Shown piece after piece: positions 17,991-27,188 of a stretch of 64,000 nt of DNA. Below the pieces are notes generated by a model. The model did not search any database and was not told the DNA's origin. It was given only the letters and a program-made list of their open reading frames with translations. The position numbers were made by a program, and so were the translations under genes. The stretch spans positions 119,365-183,364 of the forward strand of contig NZ_MUHW01000003.1 in NCBI RefSeq assembly GCF_002007235.1, given 5' to 3'. The stretch's first letter is position 1. Each line of letters begins with the position of its first letter. The DNA is from Oribacterium sp. C9 (GTDB lineage: Bacteria > Bacillota > Clostridia > Lachnospirales > Lachnospiraceae).

Positions 17991-20900
17991 TCAGTCATTA
18001 TCATCAAGCTTTGCGATATCGATAAGGTGAAGCTCTGATGATTTGTTTTCAAGTGAAGTTGCGAGAGCCTTGGCTGTATCTATTGCAGTGAGAACATTAA
18101 CACCTGTCTCAACCGCGTTTCTTCTGATAACGAAGCCGTCCTTGCTTGCCTCTGCACCTTCCTTTGGAATATCTATAACTATATCAAGTTCATGTCCGAG
18201 AACCAGATCCAGGATGTTAGGAGACTCCTGCTCAACCTTGCGAACCTGATAGCACTTTACACCGCCATCGGAAAGAGCCTTGAAGGTACCGTGGGTCGCG
18301 AAGATCCTGTAACCGAGATCCTCAAAACGCTTTGCGATAGGAATTATCTCAGCCTTGTCCTCATCCTTTACTGTGATGACCATGTTCTTGTACTTCGGAA
18401 GCTGTATTCCTGCACCCTGAAACGCCTTGTAAAGTGCCTCGTTGAAAGACTTTGCGATACCAAGACACTCACCTGTAGACTTCATTTCAGGTCCGAGGCT
18501 GATGTCTGCACCCTTGATCTTCTCGAAGGAGAATACAGGCATCTTTATTGCATAGTAATCCGCTTCCTTCTGAAGTCCCGGCTCATATCCAAGCTCTCTT
18601 ATGGTATGTCCGCAGATTATCTGTGTAGCCAGAGGTACTATAGGTATACCTGTAACCTTACTGATGTAAGGCACTGTTCTTGAAGAACGAGGGTTCACCT
18701 CTATGATGTATACATCATCACCGTCAGCTATGAACTGAACGTTTACCATACCGATAACATGAAGGGCTTTTGCAAGACGCTCTGTGTAATCGATGACTCT
18801 CTGCTTTGCAGCTGCACTGAGACTACGCTGCGGATAGATGGAAATAGAGTCTCCTGAGTGGATACCTGTACGCTCGATGTGCTCCATGATTCCAGGGATA
18901 AGGATGTCATGTCCGTCACAGATAGCGTCAACCTCCAGCTCTGTTCCTCTTATGTACTTATCAACAAGTATCGGGTGCTCCTGAGCGATCTGATTGATCT
19001 CTCCGATGTACTCGTCTATATCCTCGTCGCAGATGGCGATACGCATACCGGCTCCGCCAAGCACATATGAAGGACGTACAAGTACAGGATAACCAAGCTC
19101 ACCTGCAGCCTTCTTTGCCTCCTCAGCGGTGAATACAGTCTGACCTGCGGCACGCTGACAGCCGGTCTCCTGAAGGATGGCATCGAATCTCTCACGGTCC
19201 TCTGCTGCATCCACGTCATCCTGCTGTGTGCCGAGGATAGGCACTCCCATCTTCTCCAGTGCGTCTGCAAGCTTGATGGCTGTCTGTCCTCCGAACTGAA
19301 CCACTGCTCCATCCGGCTTCTCCACATCAACAACATTCTTTACATCCTCAGGTGTAAGCGGCTCAAAGTAAAGCTTGTCAGCGATATCGAAGTCTGTGGA
19401 AACAGTCTCAGGGTTGTTATTTATAATTATAGTCTCGTAGCCTTCCTTTTTGAACTGCCATGTGCAGTGTACAGAACAGAAGTCGAACTCTATACCCTGA
19501 CCGATACGGATAGGGCCGGAACCGAGTACCAGAACCTTTTTCTTTTTAGCAGGATCACGGAATGCACCTGTAGACTCATTCTCTGAGCCGAATACGCTGT
19601 AGTAGTAAGGTGTCTCTGCCTCAAACTCGGCAGCGCAGGTATCAACCATCTTGAAGGCTGCGTGAATATCATACTTGTCACGCATTTCTGCGATCTCATC
19701 CTCTGTGTAGCCTGTCAGACGGGCGATGACATTGTCCGGGAACTCTATTCTCTTTGCTTCACGGAGCAGAGTCTCGTTCATGGACTCACCCTTCAGACGG
19801 TTCTCCATGTCAACGATGATCTTTATCTTATCTATAAACCACTCATCGATCTTTGTGATGTTGTGGATCTCCTCATAGCTGTAGCCTCTTCTAAGGGCCT
19901 CTGCGATTACCCAGATACGGCGGTCATCAACTCTGTGAAGGAGCTTGTGAAGGTCGTGATCGTCAAGGTCTGAGAAGTCATAGGAAAGCAGTGAATCCAC
20001 ATGCTGCTCCAGTGAACGGATGGCCTTCATGAGACCTCCCTCGAAGTTGTTGGCGATAGCCATAACTTCACCTGTAGCCTTCATCTGGGTTCCGAGAGTG
20101 TGCTCTGCTGTTATGAACTTATCGAAAGGAAGACGGGGCATCTTTACTACCACGTAGTCAAGCATAGGCTCGAAGGATGCATAGGTCTTTCCTGTTACGG
20201 CATTCTTTATCTCATCAAGAGTGTATCCGAGAGCGATCTTCGCAGCCACCTTCGCAATAGGATATCCTGTTGCCTTTGATGCCAATGCTGAGGAACGGGA
20301 CACACGCGGATTAACCTCGATTACACAGTACTCCATGCTCTCAGGGTGAAGTGCGTACTGTACGTTACATCCTCCGGTTATACCGAGCTCTGTGATGATA
20401 TTGAGAGCTGAGGTACGGAGCATCTGATACTCCTTGTCTCCCAGGGTCTGTGAAGGTGCAACTACGATGGAATCACCTGTATGAACTCCTACAGGGTCGA
20501 TGTTCTCCATGTTGCAGACTGTGATAACATTACCGGCCGAATCGCGGATAACCTCGTATTCCACTTCCTTCCATCCGGCGATGCACTTCTCGACGAGAAC
20601 CTCATGAACTCGTGAAAGTCTGAGACCATTCTCAAGGATCTCTGTACACTCCTCACGATTCTCTGCGATACCTCCGCCTGAACCACCAAGGGTATAGGCA
20701 GGACGAAGTACTACAGGATAACCGATCTCTTCTGCCACTCTTAATCCGTCTTCAACAGAATGTACAACCTCTGAAGGCGCAACAGGCTCGTGGATCTTCT
20801 CCATGGTCTCCTTGAACATGAGACGATCCTCAGCCTTCTTAATTGTAAGGGCTGTGGTTCCTATGAGTCTTACATTGTGGGACTCAAGGAACCCTGACTC

Positions 20901-21206
20901 ATCAAGTGCCATGGCTAGATTAAGACCAGCCTGACCGCCGAGAGTAGGAAGGATGGAATCCGGTTTTTCCTTCTCAATAAGTCTTTCCAGTACATCTATG
21001 GTAAGAGGCTCGATGTAAACGTGATCGGCAATATCCTTATCTGTCATGATGGTGGCAGGGTTTGAATTAAGAAGAACTACCTCAACTCCCTCTTCCTTAA
21101 GTGAACGGCAGGCCTGCGTTCCCGCATAGTCGAACTCCGCAGCCTGACCGATAACTATAGGTCCGGAACCGATCATCAATACTTTCTTAATGCTGTTATC
21201 CTTCAT
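17991..21206 (-). CDS. carB: Carbamoyl-phosphate synthase large subunit
   Basis: 1071-residue synthetase subunit that turns bicarbonate, glutamine-derived ammonia and two ATP into carbamoyl phosphate for pyrimidines and arginine. Two homologous ATP-grasp halves are evident: IGSGPIVIGQAAEFDYAGTQ at the start and LGSGPIRIGQGIEFDF near 560, with matching VNPRVSRSSALASKATGYPI and VNPRSSRTVPYISKVTGIP segments. A C-terminal MGS-like allosteric domain (about 935-1071) includes FATHGTFKAL. Length is normal. carA ends 4 bp upstream, so translation is probably coupled. Confidence 0.97.
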   Translation of the reverse strand: MKDNSIKKVLMIGSGPIVIGQAAEFDYAGTQACRSLKEEGVEVVLLNSNPATIMTDKDIADHVYIEPLTIDVLERLIEKEKPDSILPTLGGQAGLNLAMALDESGFLESHNVRLIGTTALTIKKAEDRLMFKETMEKIHEPVAPSEVVHSVEDGLRVAEEIGYPVVLRPAYTLGGSGGGIAENREECTEILENGLRLSRVHEVLVEKCIAGWKEVEYEVIRDSAGNVITVCNMENIDPVGVHTGDSIVVAPSQTLGDKEYQMLRTSALNIITELGITGGCNVQYALHPESMEYCVIEVNPRVSRSSALASKATGYPIAKVAAKIALGYTLDEIKNAVTGKTYASFEPMLDYVVVKMPRLPFDKFITAEHTLGTQMKATGEVMAIANNFEGGLMKAIRSLEQHVDSLLSYDFSDLDDHDLHKLLHRVDDRRIWVIAEALRRGYSYEEIHNITKIDEWFIDKIKIIVDMENRLKGESMNETLLREAKRIEFPDNVIARLTGYTEDEIAEMRDKYDIHAAFKMVDTCAAEFEAETPYYYSVFGSENESTGAFRDPAKKKKVLVLGSGPIRIGQGIEFDFCSVHCTWQFKKEGYETIIINNNPETVSTDFDIADKLYFEPLTPEDVKNVVDVEKPDGAVVQFGGQTAIKLADALEKMGVPILGTQQDDVDAAEDRERFDAILQETGCQRAAGQTVFTAEEAKKAAGELGYPVLVRPSYVLGGAGMRIAICDEDIDEYIGEINQIAQEHPILVDKYIRGTELEVDAICDGHDILIPGIMEHIERTGIHSGDSISIYPQRSLSAAAKQRVIDYTERLAKALHVIGMVNVQFIADGDDVYIIEVNPRSSRTVPYISKVTGIPIVPLATQIICGHTIRELGYEPGLQKEADYYAIKMPVFSFEKIKGADISLGPEMKSTGECLGIAKSFNEALYKAFQGAGIQLPKYKNMVITVKDEDKAEIIPIAKRFEDLGYRIFATHGTFKALSDGGVKCYQVRKVEQESPNILDLVLGHELDIVIDIPKEGAEASKDGFVIRRNAVETGVNVLTAIDTAKALATSLENKSSELHLIDIAKLDDND

Positions 21207-21210
21207 TCTC

Positions 21211-22320
21211 TCATGCCTCCATCATCTTCATAAAACGTTCAAACAGGTATGCGCTGTCCTTTGGTCCGGGACAAGCCTCCGGATGGTACTGAACCGTAAC
21301 GATGTTCTTGCCCACATATTTAAGGCCTTCATTTGTACCGTCATTAACATTGACAAAGGCCTCCTCACATACCTTGGGATCCAGTGACTTTGGATCAACT
21401 GCATAACCGTGGTTCTGTGATGTGATATATACTCTTCCGTTTGAAAGATCCTTTACAGGGTGGTTTCCACCGCGATGACCATACTTAAGCTTGAAGGTAT
21501 CAGCGCCTGTAGCAAGAGCCATGAGCTGGTGTCCTAAACATATTGCGAAGATAGGAACCTCTGAATCGTAAAGCTTCTTTATCTCCTTAATGATGGACAC
21601 ATTCTCCTTAGGGTCTCCGGGACCGTTTGAGATCATGATTCCGTCAGGATTCTGGCTTAAAATGGTCTCAGCTGTTGTATCTGCAGGGTAAACAGTCACA
21701 TCACAGCCCTGTCTCTGGAGGGATCTGATGATGTTTCTCTTTGCTCCTACATCAAGGAATGCCACTCTCTTCGGATCCTTGCTGCCTGTGTAGCGTGTTC
21801 CGTCAGGATTCTGAGCCTTCGCTACATAAACTCCCTTTGTTGTTGTCTTTGCCACAACTCCTGTAACAGAATACTCCTTTATCTTTGAAAGGACATCCTT
21901 TAAGGCTTCCCCATTATAACGTCTGGTAGTAACCATTCCGTTCATGGTTCCTTTGTCTCTAAGGATCTTTGTAAGGGCTCTTGTATCGATTCCGGCGATG
22001 CCAGGAATGTCATTTTTCTTTAAAAAGTTCTGGATTGTATTTTCAGATCTGAAATTGGACGGCATACGTGAGAGCTCACGAACTATAAATGCGTCCAGCC
22101 ATGGGCGTTCCGACTCCATATCGTCGTAACAGATACCATAATTACCAATCAAAGGATAAGTCATGACAGTTGCCTGTCCGGCATAAGAAGGGTCGGTTAA
22201 TACCTCAAGATAACCGGTCATGGAAGTGTTGAATACCACTTCGGAAATGACCTCTTTCTCAGCGCCGATCGATGTTCCTTTGAAAACAGTTCCATCTTCA
22301 AGAATCAGAAATGCGTCCAT
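21211..22320 (-). CDS. carA: Carbamoyl-phosphate synthase small subunit
   Basis: 369-residue glutaminase subunit that feeds ammonia to CarB. The N-terminal domain (1-150) is followed by a class I amidotransferase domain with GPGDP near 233, the nucleophile C261 in FAICLGHQL, and the His-Glu pair in VQYHPEACPGP near the C-terminus. Length is normal. GAAGGAG lies just before the ATG. The 292-bp region upstream is a folded leader with a terminator-like hairpin (22321-22612), so expression is likely controlled by attenuation or a riboswitch-like mechanism. Confidence 0.97.
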   Translation of the reverse strand: MDAFLILEDGTVFKGTSIGAEKEVISEVVFNTSMTGYLEVLTDPSYAGQATVMTYPLIGNYGICYDDMESERPWLDAFIVRELSRMPSNFRSENTIQNFLKKNDIPGIAGIDTRALTKILRDKGTMNGMVTTRRYNGEALKDVLSKIKEYSVTGVVAKTTTKGVYVAKAQNPDGTRYTGSKDPKRVAFLDVGAKRNIIRSLQRQGCDVTVYPADTTAETILSQNPDGIMISNGPGDPKENVSIIKEIKKLYDSEVPIFAICLGHQLMALATGADTFKLKYGHRGGNHPVKDLSNGRVYITSQNHGYAVDPKSLDPKVCEEAFVNVNDGTNEGLKYVGKNIVTVQYHPEACPGPKDSAYLFERFMKMMEA

Positions 22321-22408
22321 TGTTTCTCCTTCGTTTTGTAAAAACTTGTTGTCAGGCTATATAGCCTTAGATGATCCCGATCGAATAGTGAAAAAGTGAA
22401 CCGGGGCG

Positions 22409-22510
22409 TCAGATGTACATCTGTATTCTACGCCTCATGGCTTCTCGTGAAAAAATGGAGATGTATAATGCACCCCCATCTTTTATCCGATCCTGATACC
22501 TGAGTCCCAT
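22409..22510 (-). CDS. Possible 33-codon Arg-rich leader ORF of carAB
   Basis: An ATG at the base of stem A opens a 33-codon frame (MGLRYQDRIKD.., ending RRRIQMYI) that passes through the terminator-like hairpin and stops inside stem C. It has six arginines, three in a row (codons 26-28: AGG, CGT, AGA). An internal in-frame ATG (codon 25), preceded by GAGAAG, could instead give the nonapeptide MRRRIQMYI. The ribosome binding site of the longer ORF is weak. It may be a leader peptide that senses translation or arginine supply, or a chance ORF. Confidence 0.3.
   Translation of the reverse strand: MGLRYQDRIKDGGALYISIFSREAMRRRIQMYI
22449..22479 (-). terminator. Terminator-like hairpin in the carA leader
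   Basis: An 8-bp stem with two G-U pairs (22472-22479 with 22455-22462), 9-nt loop, then six T on the minus strand. It lies about 130 nt upstream of the carA start and the same distance past dapF, so it could end dapF transcripts or attenuate carAB. Confidence 0.55.
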
Positions 22511-22612
22511 AAGCTTTCGCCTGAAGAATAAATATTCCCCGTAAAAGCTTAACAGCCTGACTTATATCTTAAATCCACCGGCATGTACCGGTGAACTTAA
22601 AGCAGCATATAA

Positions 22613-23449
22613 TCAGACAGGGAAATCTCCGCTGAAGACTTCCGCCGCAGGTCCCGTCATGAAGCAACGGCCCGAGGCAGATTCATATTTAATTTTTAAA
22701 TCTCCACCTATCAGGTGAACCGTTACTTCTGTGTCAGCCTTAAGCTTTCCTGCCATACATCCGGCAGCTACCGAAGCCGTAGCTCCTGTTCCGCATGCCA
22801 ATGTCTCTCCCGAGCCTCTCTCCCATACCCTGAAGTCTATCTCAGTCTCAGAGATGATCTTGATGAACTCTGAATTCACCTTCTCCGGGAAGCGTTCATG
22901 AGTCTCGAAATCATGTCCATATAAAAGAAAATCCAAATCAGAGACCTCAGAAACATTAAGCTCAGGATTATCAGACAGGAAATAAATCGCATGGGGATTA
23001 CCGACGTCAATGCCGATGAAACGTAAATGCATCCCATGAACAGTGATATCTTCAGGAAGCTCGGAAGTGAGTTTCGCAATTCCCATATCAACTGTTGCGT
23101 GGGTCATTTTCCCGTTGTCTGTATAAAGCTTAATTTTCTTAAGTCCCGATTTGGTATCGATGACTGCTTCATCACGGTCACAAGGAATGATGCCGTGATC
23201 ATAAATATATTTCGCGACACAACGAATACCGTTGCCGCACATATTACCTTCGGATCCGTCCAGATTGAACATATGCATATAAGCATCTGCCTTGTCGGAT
23301 GGCTCGATAAGGATGAGTCCGTCTCCTCCCACACCGAAATGCCTGTCAGCGATTTTCACCGCAAGCGCCGATGGATCCTTGACACTTTCCGAAAAGCAAT
23401 TTACATATACATAGTCGTTTCCGCAACCCTGCATCTTTGTAAATTTCAT
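22613..23449 (-). CDS. dapF: Diaminopimelate epimerase
   Basis: 278-residue cofactor-independent epimerase that converts LL- to meso-diaminopimelate for lysine and peptidoglycan. The two catalytic cysteines are C71 (NMCGNGIRC) and C219 (LACGTGAT). The N-terminus MKFTKMQGCGNDYVYV is typical. It is a single gene upstream of the car leader. A DAP dehydrogenase gene, which makes meso-DAP directly, is also present 21 kb away (43885-44868). Confidence 0.95.
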   Translation of the reverse strand: MKFTKMQGCGNDYVYVNCFSESVKDPSALAVKIADRHFGVGGDGLILIEPSDKADAYMHMFNLDGSEGNMCGNGIRCVAKYIYDHGIIPCDRDEAVIDTKSGLKKIKLYTDNGKMTHATVDMGIAKLTSELPEDITVHGMHLRFIGIDVGNPHAIYFLSDNPELNVSEVSDLDFLLYGHDFETHERFPEKVNSEFIKIISETEIDFRVWERGSGETLACGTGATASVAAGCMAGKLKADTEVTVHLIGGDLKIKYESASGRCFMTGPAAEVFSGDFPV

Positions 23450-23573
23450 AGGTTATCCTTTTTAATTCAAATTTTCAATATAATATCAAAATTACTCCGT
23501 CAGTACAATATAAATAATATACATATAATGAATTTTTGTTTGAACATGAGGGAATAACTCAAACAAAAAAGTA

Positions 23574-23613
23574 CAACCCCGGAAGGGCACGGAGTCTGTG
23601 CCTGCCGGGGTTG
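23574..23613 (-). terminator. liv operon terminator
   Basis: A 9-bp GC-rich stem (23574-23582 with 23605-23613) with an inner GGCAC/GTGCC stem, followed on the minus strand by a T-rich run, 8 bp past the livF stop. Confidence 0.85.
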
Positions 23614-23620
23614 ATACTAC

Positions 23621-24328
23621 TTATTTCTTCTTTCCGAGATATGCGGCCTTGATATCATCGTTGGCAAGAAGCTCTGCACCTGTTCCTGAAAGTGTGATAC
23701 GACCTGTCTCCATAACGTAGGCCTTGTCTGCCACCTTCAGAGCCATGTTGGCATTCTGCTCGATAAGAAGGATGGTGGTTCCTCTCTCCTTATTGATCTT
23801 CTTGATTATGGAGAAGATCTCCTGAACAACGATAGGTGCAAGACCGAGAGACGGCTCATCCAGCATCATGATCTCAGGATTTGACATGAGAGATCTGGCA
23901 ACAGCCAGCATCTGCTGCTCACCGCCTGAAAGAGTTCCTGCAAGCTGCCAGTTGCGTTCCTTAAGTCTCGGGAAAAGGTTGTAGATATTCTCGATATCGT
24001 CAGTGAGGTCGTCATTTCTCAGATATGCACCGATCTTGATATTCTCAAGAACCGTCATATCAGGAAATACTCTTCTTCCCTCAGGACAAAGAACTATTCC
24101 CTTTCCCACACGCTTTGCAGACGGCATGTTGGTAATGTCTTCACCATCCAGACTGATGGTTCCGGAGCTTGCCTTTACAAGTCCGGCTATGGTACGAAGA
24201 GTCGAAGACTTTCCGGCACCGTTCGCACCTATAAGTGTAACTATGGAGTGATCAGGAACATCGAAGCTTATTCCCTTTACAGCTTCGATTCCGCCATAGT
24301 GTATTTTGAGATCATCTACTTTAAGCAT
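23621..24328 (-). CDS. livF: Branched-chain amino acid ABC transporter ATPase LivF
   Basis: 235-residue cytoplasmic ATP-binding subunit of the Leu/Ile/Val high-affinity importer. Walker A is GANGAGKSS near 35, the signature is LSGGEQQML near 135, and Walker B is MMLDEPSLGLAP near 155, with the switch His later. It is the last gene of livJHMGF and overlaps livG by 8 bp, indicating translational coupling. Substrate assignment rests on the operon's family similarity; related operons import urea or short amides. Confidence 0.93.
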   Translation of the reverse strand: MLKVDDLKIHYGGIEAVKGISFDVPDHSIVTLIGANGAGKSSTLRTIAGLVKASSGTISLDGEDITNMPSAKRVGKGIVLCPEGRRVFPDMTVLENIKIGAYLRNDDLTDDIENIYNLFPRLKERNWQLAGTLSGGEQQMLAVARSLMSNPEIMMLDEPSLGLAPIVVQEIFSIIKKINKERGTTILLIEQNANMALKVADKAYVMETGRITLSGTGAELLANDDIKAAYLGKKK

Positions 24329-25100
24329 CTTCAGAACCTCCCAGATATGCTTCTATAACTTCAGGATTGCTTTGTATTTCATCAGGTGTACCCTGAGCGA
24401 TCAGCTTACCGAAGTTCAGAACATAGATACGCTCGGAGATCTGCATTACGAGATCCATATGATGCTCGATCATGAAGATACTGAGATCATACTGGTCACG
24501 TATCTTCACTATGAAGTCTGTGAGCTCCTGAGTTTCCTGTGGGTTCATGCCCGCTGCAGGCTCATCCAGAAGAAGAAGCTTCGGCTGTGTCGCAAGAGCT
24601 CTTGCGATCTCAAGGTGTCTCTGGAGACCGTATGGAAGCGATGAGGCTATCTCATCCTTCAGTTCATAAAGTCCCTGCTCCTTAAGAAGCTCTGCTGTCT
24701 CTTCACGCATACGGCGCTCTTCCGCAAAATTGAGACGAAGTGTAGCGGAGAATACATTATCTTTGGCGCGAAGATGCTTCGCGATAAGAACATTGTCAAA
24801 AACAGTAAGATTTGAGAACAAACGGATATTCTGGAATGTTCTCGCGATTCCCAGCTTTGTGATCGCATCCGGTGAGTTTCCTTTGATGCTATTTCCGCCA
24901 AACCTAACGTCTCCGGATGTTGGTGTGTAAATTCCTGTGATGCAGTTAAATGCAGTTGTCTTTCCGGCACCGTTCGGTCCGATAAGAGCAACTATCTCTC
25001 CCTTATTTACGTCAAGAGAAAGATCATCTATGGCTCTTACACCTCCGAACTGCATGATGACATTCTGCATCTGAAGGACATTCTGTTTGTTGTCACTCAT
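24321..25100 (-). CDS. livG: Branched-chain amino acid ABC transporter ATPase LivG
   Basis: 259-residue second ATPase of the same importer. Walker A is GPNGAGKTT near 39; the signature position reads ASSLPYGLQRHLEIARAL, the LivG-type LPYGxQR variant; and Walker B is LLLLDEPAAGMNP near 170. The C-terminal extension typical of LivG is present. Its start overlaps the livM stop by 4 bp. Confidence 0.93.
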   Translation of the reverse strand: MSDNKQNVLQMQNVIMQFGGVRAIDDLSLDVNKGEIVALIGPNGAGKTTAFNCITGIYTPTSGDVRFGGNSIKGNSPDAITKLGIARTFQNIRLFSNLTVFDNVLIAKHLRAKDNVFSATLRLNFAEERRMREETAELLKEQGLYELKDEIASSLPYGLQRHLEIARALATQPKLLLLDEPAAGMNPQETQELTDFIVKIRDQYDLSIFMIEHHMDLVMQISERIYVLNFGKLIAQGTPDEIQSNPEVIEAYLGGSEDA

Positions 25101-26206
25101 CTTGTCACGCCCTCCACTTTCTTAGCTTTCTTTTTTCCAAAATTCCTGAAGAAGTTTATTATTCCGTTCCAGCTGAACTCATTTGTACCCATAAGTCCCT
25201 TTGAATAGAAAAGAACGACTATCATGAGCAGTATGGAGAAAATGACCATACGGAATCCCGGTCTGAAAAGAGGAACATTGATACTTCCGATATATAAAGG
25301 TTCATCAAAGAAACGAAGCACCTCTCTGCCTGCTGTTACGATAAACGCTCCGAGCACTGAACCTGTCACCGAACCGATTCCTCCGATAACAACAATAAGG
25401 AGGATGTCATATGTAAGCGCCACCTGGAAGGTCTTGCTATCGATGGATCTCATGAACATAGCGAGCATGCCGCCACTTACTCCTGCAAAGAATGAGGAAA
25501 TGACAAATGAAAGCTCCTTTGTCTTGAAAAGATTGATACCCATAGCTTCAGCCGCAATCTCATCCTCACGTACAGCCTTAAACATACGTCCATAAGAAGA
25601 GTTGATGAGAAGCACCATAAGTCCTATGCAGATCGCTGAAAGTGCCAGCGGCTGGAAGATACTGGTGAAGCCCGGAATAGACTTGAGACCGTATGATCCG
25701 TTTGTGATGGTATCAAACTGAGGTGCCGCGATACATGCACGGATGATCTCGGCAAATCCAAGTGTAGCTATGGCAAGATAATCAGACTTAAGTCTCAGTA
25801 CCGGAAAACCTATAAGTGCGGCAACTCCTGCAGCCACAAGACCGCCGAGGATCAGAGCCACGATAATAGGAAGCTCGACGTTTGCGATCACAGGATTAAT
25901 GCCTGAAATGTAGTAAACAGAAGGTCGCTGTGAAACCGGTATGGTGAAGATCGCTGTAACATAAGCTCCAAGTGCCATGAAGCCTGCCTGTCCCAGTGAG
26001 AAAAGACCGGTAAAACCATTAACGAGATTCATGGAAACCGCTACAACAGCATATACCATGGAACGCTCGATGATGGAGATCACATAACTGTAGGTATATT
26101 TATTTGCCTCAAGATATCCGCAGATGCCGAGAACCAGAGCGATAAGAAGAAGGCTCAGAACCGTATTTCTTCTCTTTTCCTGATTGATAAATTTATTTGC
26201 ACTCAT
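25097..26206 (-). CDS. livM: Branched-chain amino acid ABC transporter permease LivM
   Basis: 369-residue inner-membrane permease with about nine to ten hydrophobic segments and the LivM hallmarks NGFTGLFSLGQAGFMALGAY near 62 and GIGSVTGSVLGA near 290. The conserved EAA-like loop contacts the ATPases (AVREDEIAAEAMGIN). A short basic cytoplasmic tail ends the protein. It lies 12 bp downstream of livH and overlaps livG by 4 bp. Confidence 0.93.
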   Translation of the reverse strand: MSANKFINQEKRRNTVLSLLLIALVLGICGYLEANKYTYSYVISIIERSMVYAVVAVSMNLVNGFTGLFSLGQAGFMALGAYVTAIFTIPVSQRPSVYYISGINPVIANVELPIIVALILGGLVAAGVAALIGFPVLRLKSDYLAIATLGFAEIIRACIAAPQFDTITNGSYGLKSIPGFTSIFQPLALSAICIGLMVLLINSSYGRMFKAVREDEIAAEAMGINLFKTKELSFVISSFFAGVSGGMLAMFMRSIDSKTFQVALTYDILLIVVIGGIGSVTGSVLGAFIVTAGREVLRFFDEPLYIGSINVPLFRPGFRMVIFSILLMIVVLFYSKGLMGTNEFSWNGIINFFRNFGKKKAKKVEGVTR

Positions 26207-26218
26207 TTCCGAACCCCC

Positions 26219-27100
26219 TTAGACCTTGTTTGTGGTCTTCTCACCAAAAAGTCCGGTAGGACGAACGAGAAGAATAACTATCAAAATTACAAATGTGAAT
26301 GCATCAGAGAAGGTTGAATATCCTGCAGCAACAAGTGCAGTCTCTCCCATTCCGATCAGGAAGCCTCCCACTACCGCTCCGGGAATGGAGCCGATTCCTC
26401 CGAATACCGCAGCTACGAAGCATTTCATTCCGGGAAGTGAGCCGGAGAACGGGAACACAGTCATACGGTCTGTAAAGTAAAGTATAGAACCTACTGCAGC
26501 AAGTATAGAGCCTATGGCAAAAGTAATGGAAATGGTACGGTTAATGTCTATACCCATAAGAGAAGCAGTCTCATAGTCCTTGGATACCGCTCTCATGGCC
26601 ATACCCATCTTTGTATGCTGTATCAGTGTGATAAGAAGATAAACAAGGATCAGCGTAAGGACCGGTGTAAGGAATGTAACAAATGATGCAGAAAGACCGC
26701 CCAACTGATATACCTTCTTAAGACCAGGTACCTCAGGATAGCCCATAGGAAGTGCTGTAAAAAGATATGTTGCAAGATTCTGAAGCAGGTAGGAAACACC
26801 TATCGCAGAGATCATTACAGACATTCTTGGTGCAGATCTAAGCGGCTTGTAAGCCACTCTTTCGATACCTACTCCAAGAGCGGTAGTAACTATCAGCACT
26901 ACAGGTAATGCGATGAACCATGGAAGTGATGCCATAGCAAAGATCATGAAGTATCCTGCCATCATGAATATATCACCATGAGCAAAATTGATAAGTCGGA
27001 GGATACCATATACCATGGTATATCCGATGGCAATAAGTGCGTAAGCACCACCAAGTGAAATACCTGTCAGACACTGCTGCAGGAACGTTGTAAGAGACAT
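26219..27100 (-). CDS. livH: Branched-chain amino acid ABC transporter permease LivH
   Basis: 293-residue inner-membrane permease, partner of LivM. It shows the family segments ISLGGAYALIAIGYTMVYGI near 13, INFAHGDIFMMAGY near 38 and GGIGSIPGAVVGG near 240. An open frame extends upstream to 27157, but the start at 27100 (MSLTTFLQQ) has AAGGGGA about 9 nt upstream and gives the normal length. A large inverted repeat lies between it and livJ. Confidence 0.92.
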   Translation of the reverse strand: MSLTTFLQQCLTGISLGGAYALIAIGYTMVYGILRLINFAHGDIFMMAGYFMIFAMASLPWFIALPVVLIVTTALGVGIERVAYKPLRSAPRMSVMISAIGVSYLLQNLATYLFTALPMGYPEVPGLKKVYQLGGLSASFVTFLTPVLTLILVYLLITLIQHTKMGMAMRAVSKDYETASLMGIDINRTISITFAIGSILAAVGSILYFTDRMTVFPFSGSLPGMKCFVAAVFGGIGSIPGAVVGGFLIGMGETALVAAGYSTFSDAFTFVILIVILLVRPTGLFGEKTTNKV

Positions 27101-27139
27101 AAGACTTTTCCCCTTAAAATAAAATATCCTGAACATGGG

Positions 27140-27171
27140 AATCGAGTAGAGGCTCATACCCCTACTCGATT
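27140..27171 (-). repeat. Intercistronic stem-loop between livJ and livH
   Basis: A 10-bp perfect inverted repeat, AATCGAGTAG with CTACTCGATT, 12-nt loop, with no T run. It lies just downstream of the livJ stop. Such stems often protect the 3' end of the binding-protein message so that it accumulates above the permease message. Confidence 0.6.
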
Positions 27172-27188
27172 TCGTTAATTAAAAATGA

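Larger units (their letters stand above)
22354..22551 (-). promoter_or_regulatory. Structured carA leader with several hairpins
   Basis: Reading toward carA: stem A pairs 22544-22551 with 22510-22517 (TAAGCTTT/AAAGCTTA) and encloses an inner GGGGAAT/ATTCTTC stem; stem B is terminator-like (22455-22479); stem C pairs GGCGT with ACGCC (22405-22434) around the palindrome AGATGTACATCT; and stem D is the palindrome AGGCTATATAGCCT (22354-22367). I see no PyrR-binding sequence or riboswitch I recognise. A CACCGG/CCGGTG hairpin at about 22576-22593, just past dapF, may be a weak dapF terminator. Confidence 0.55.
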
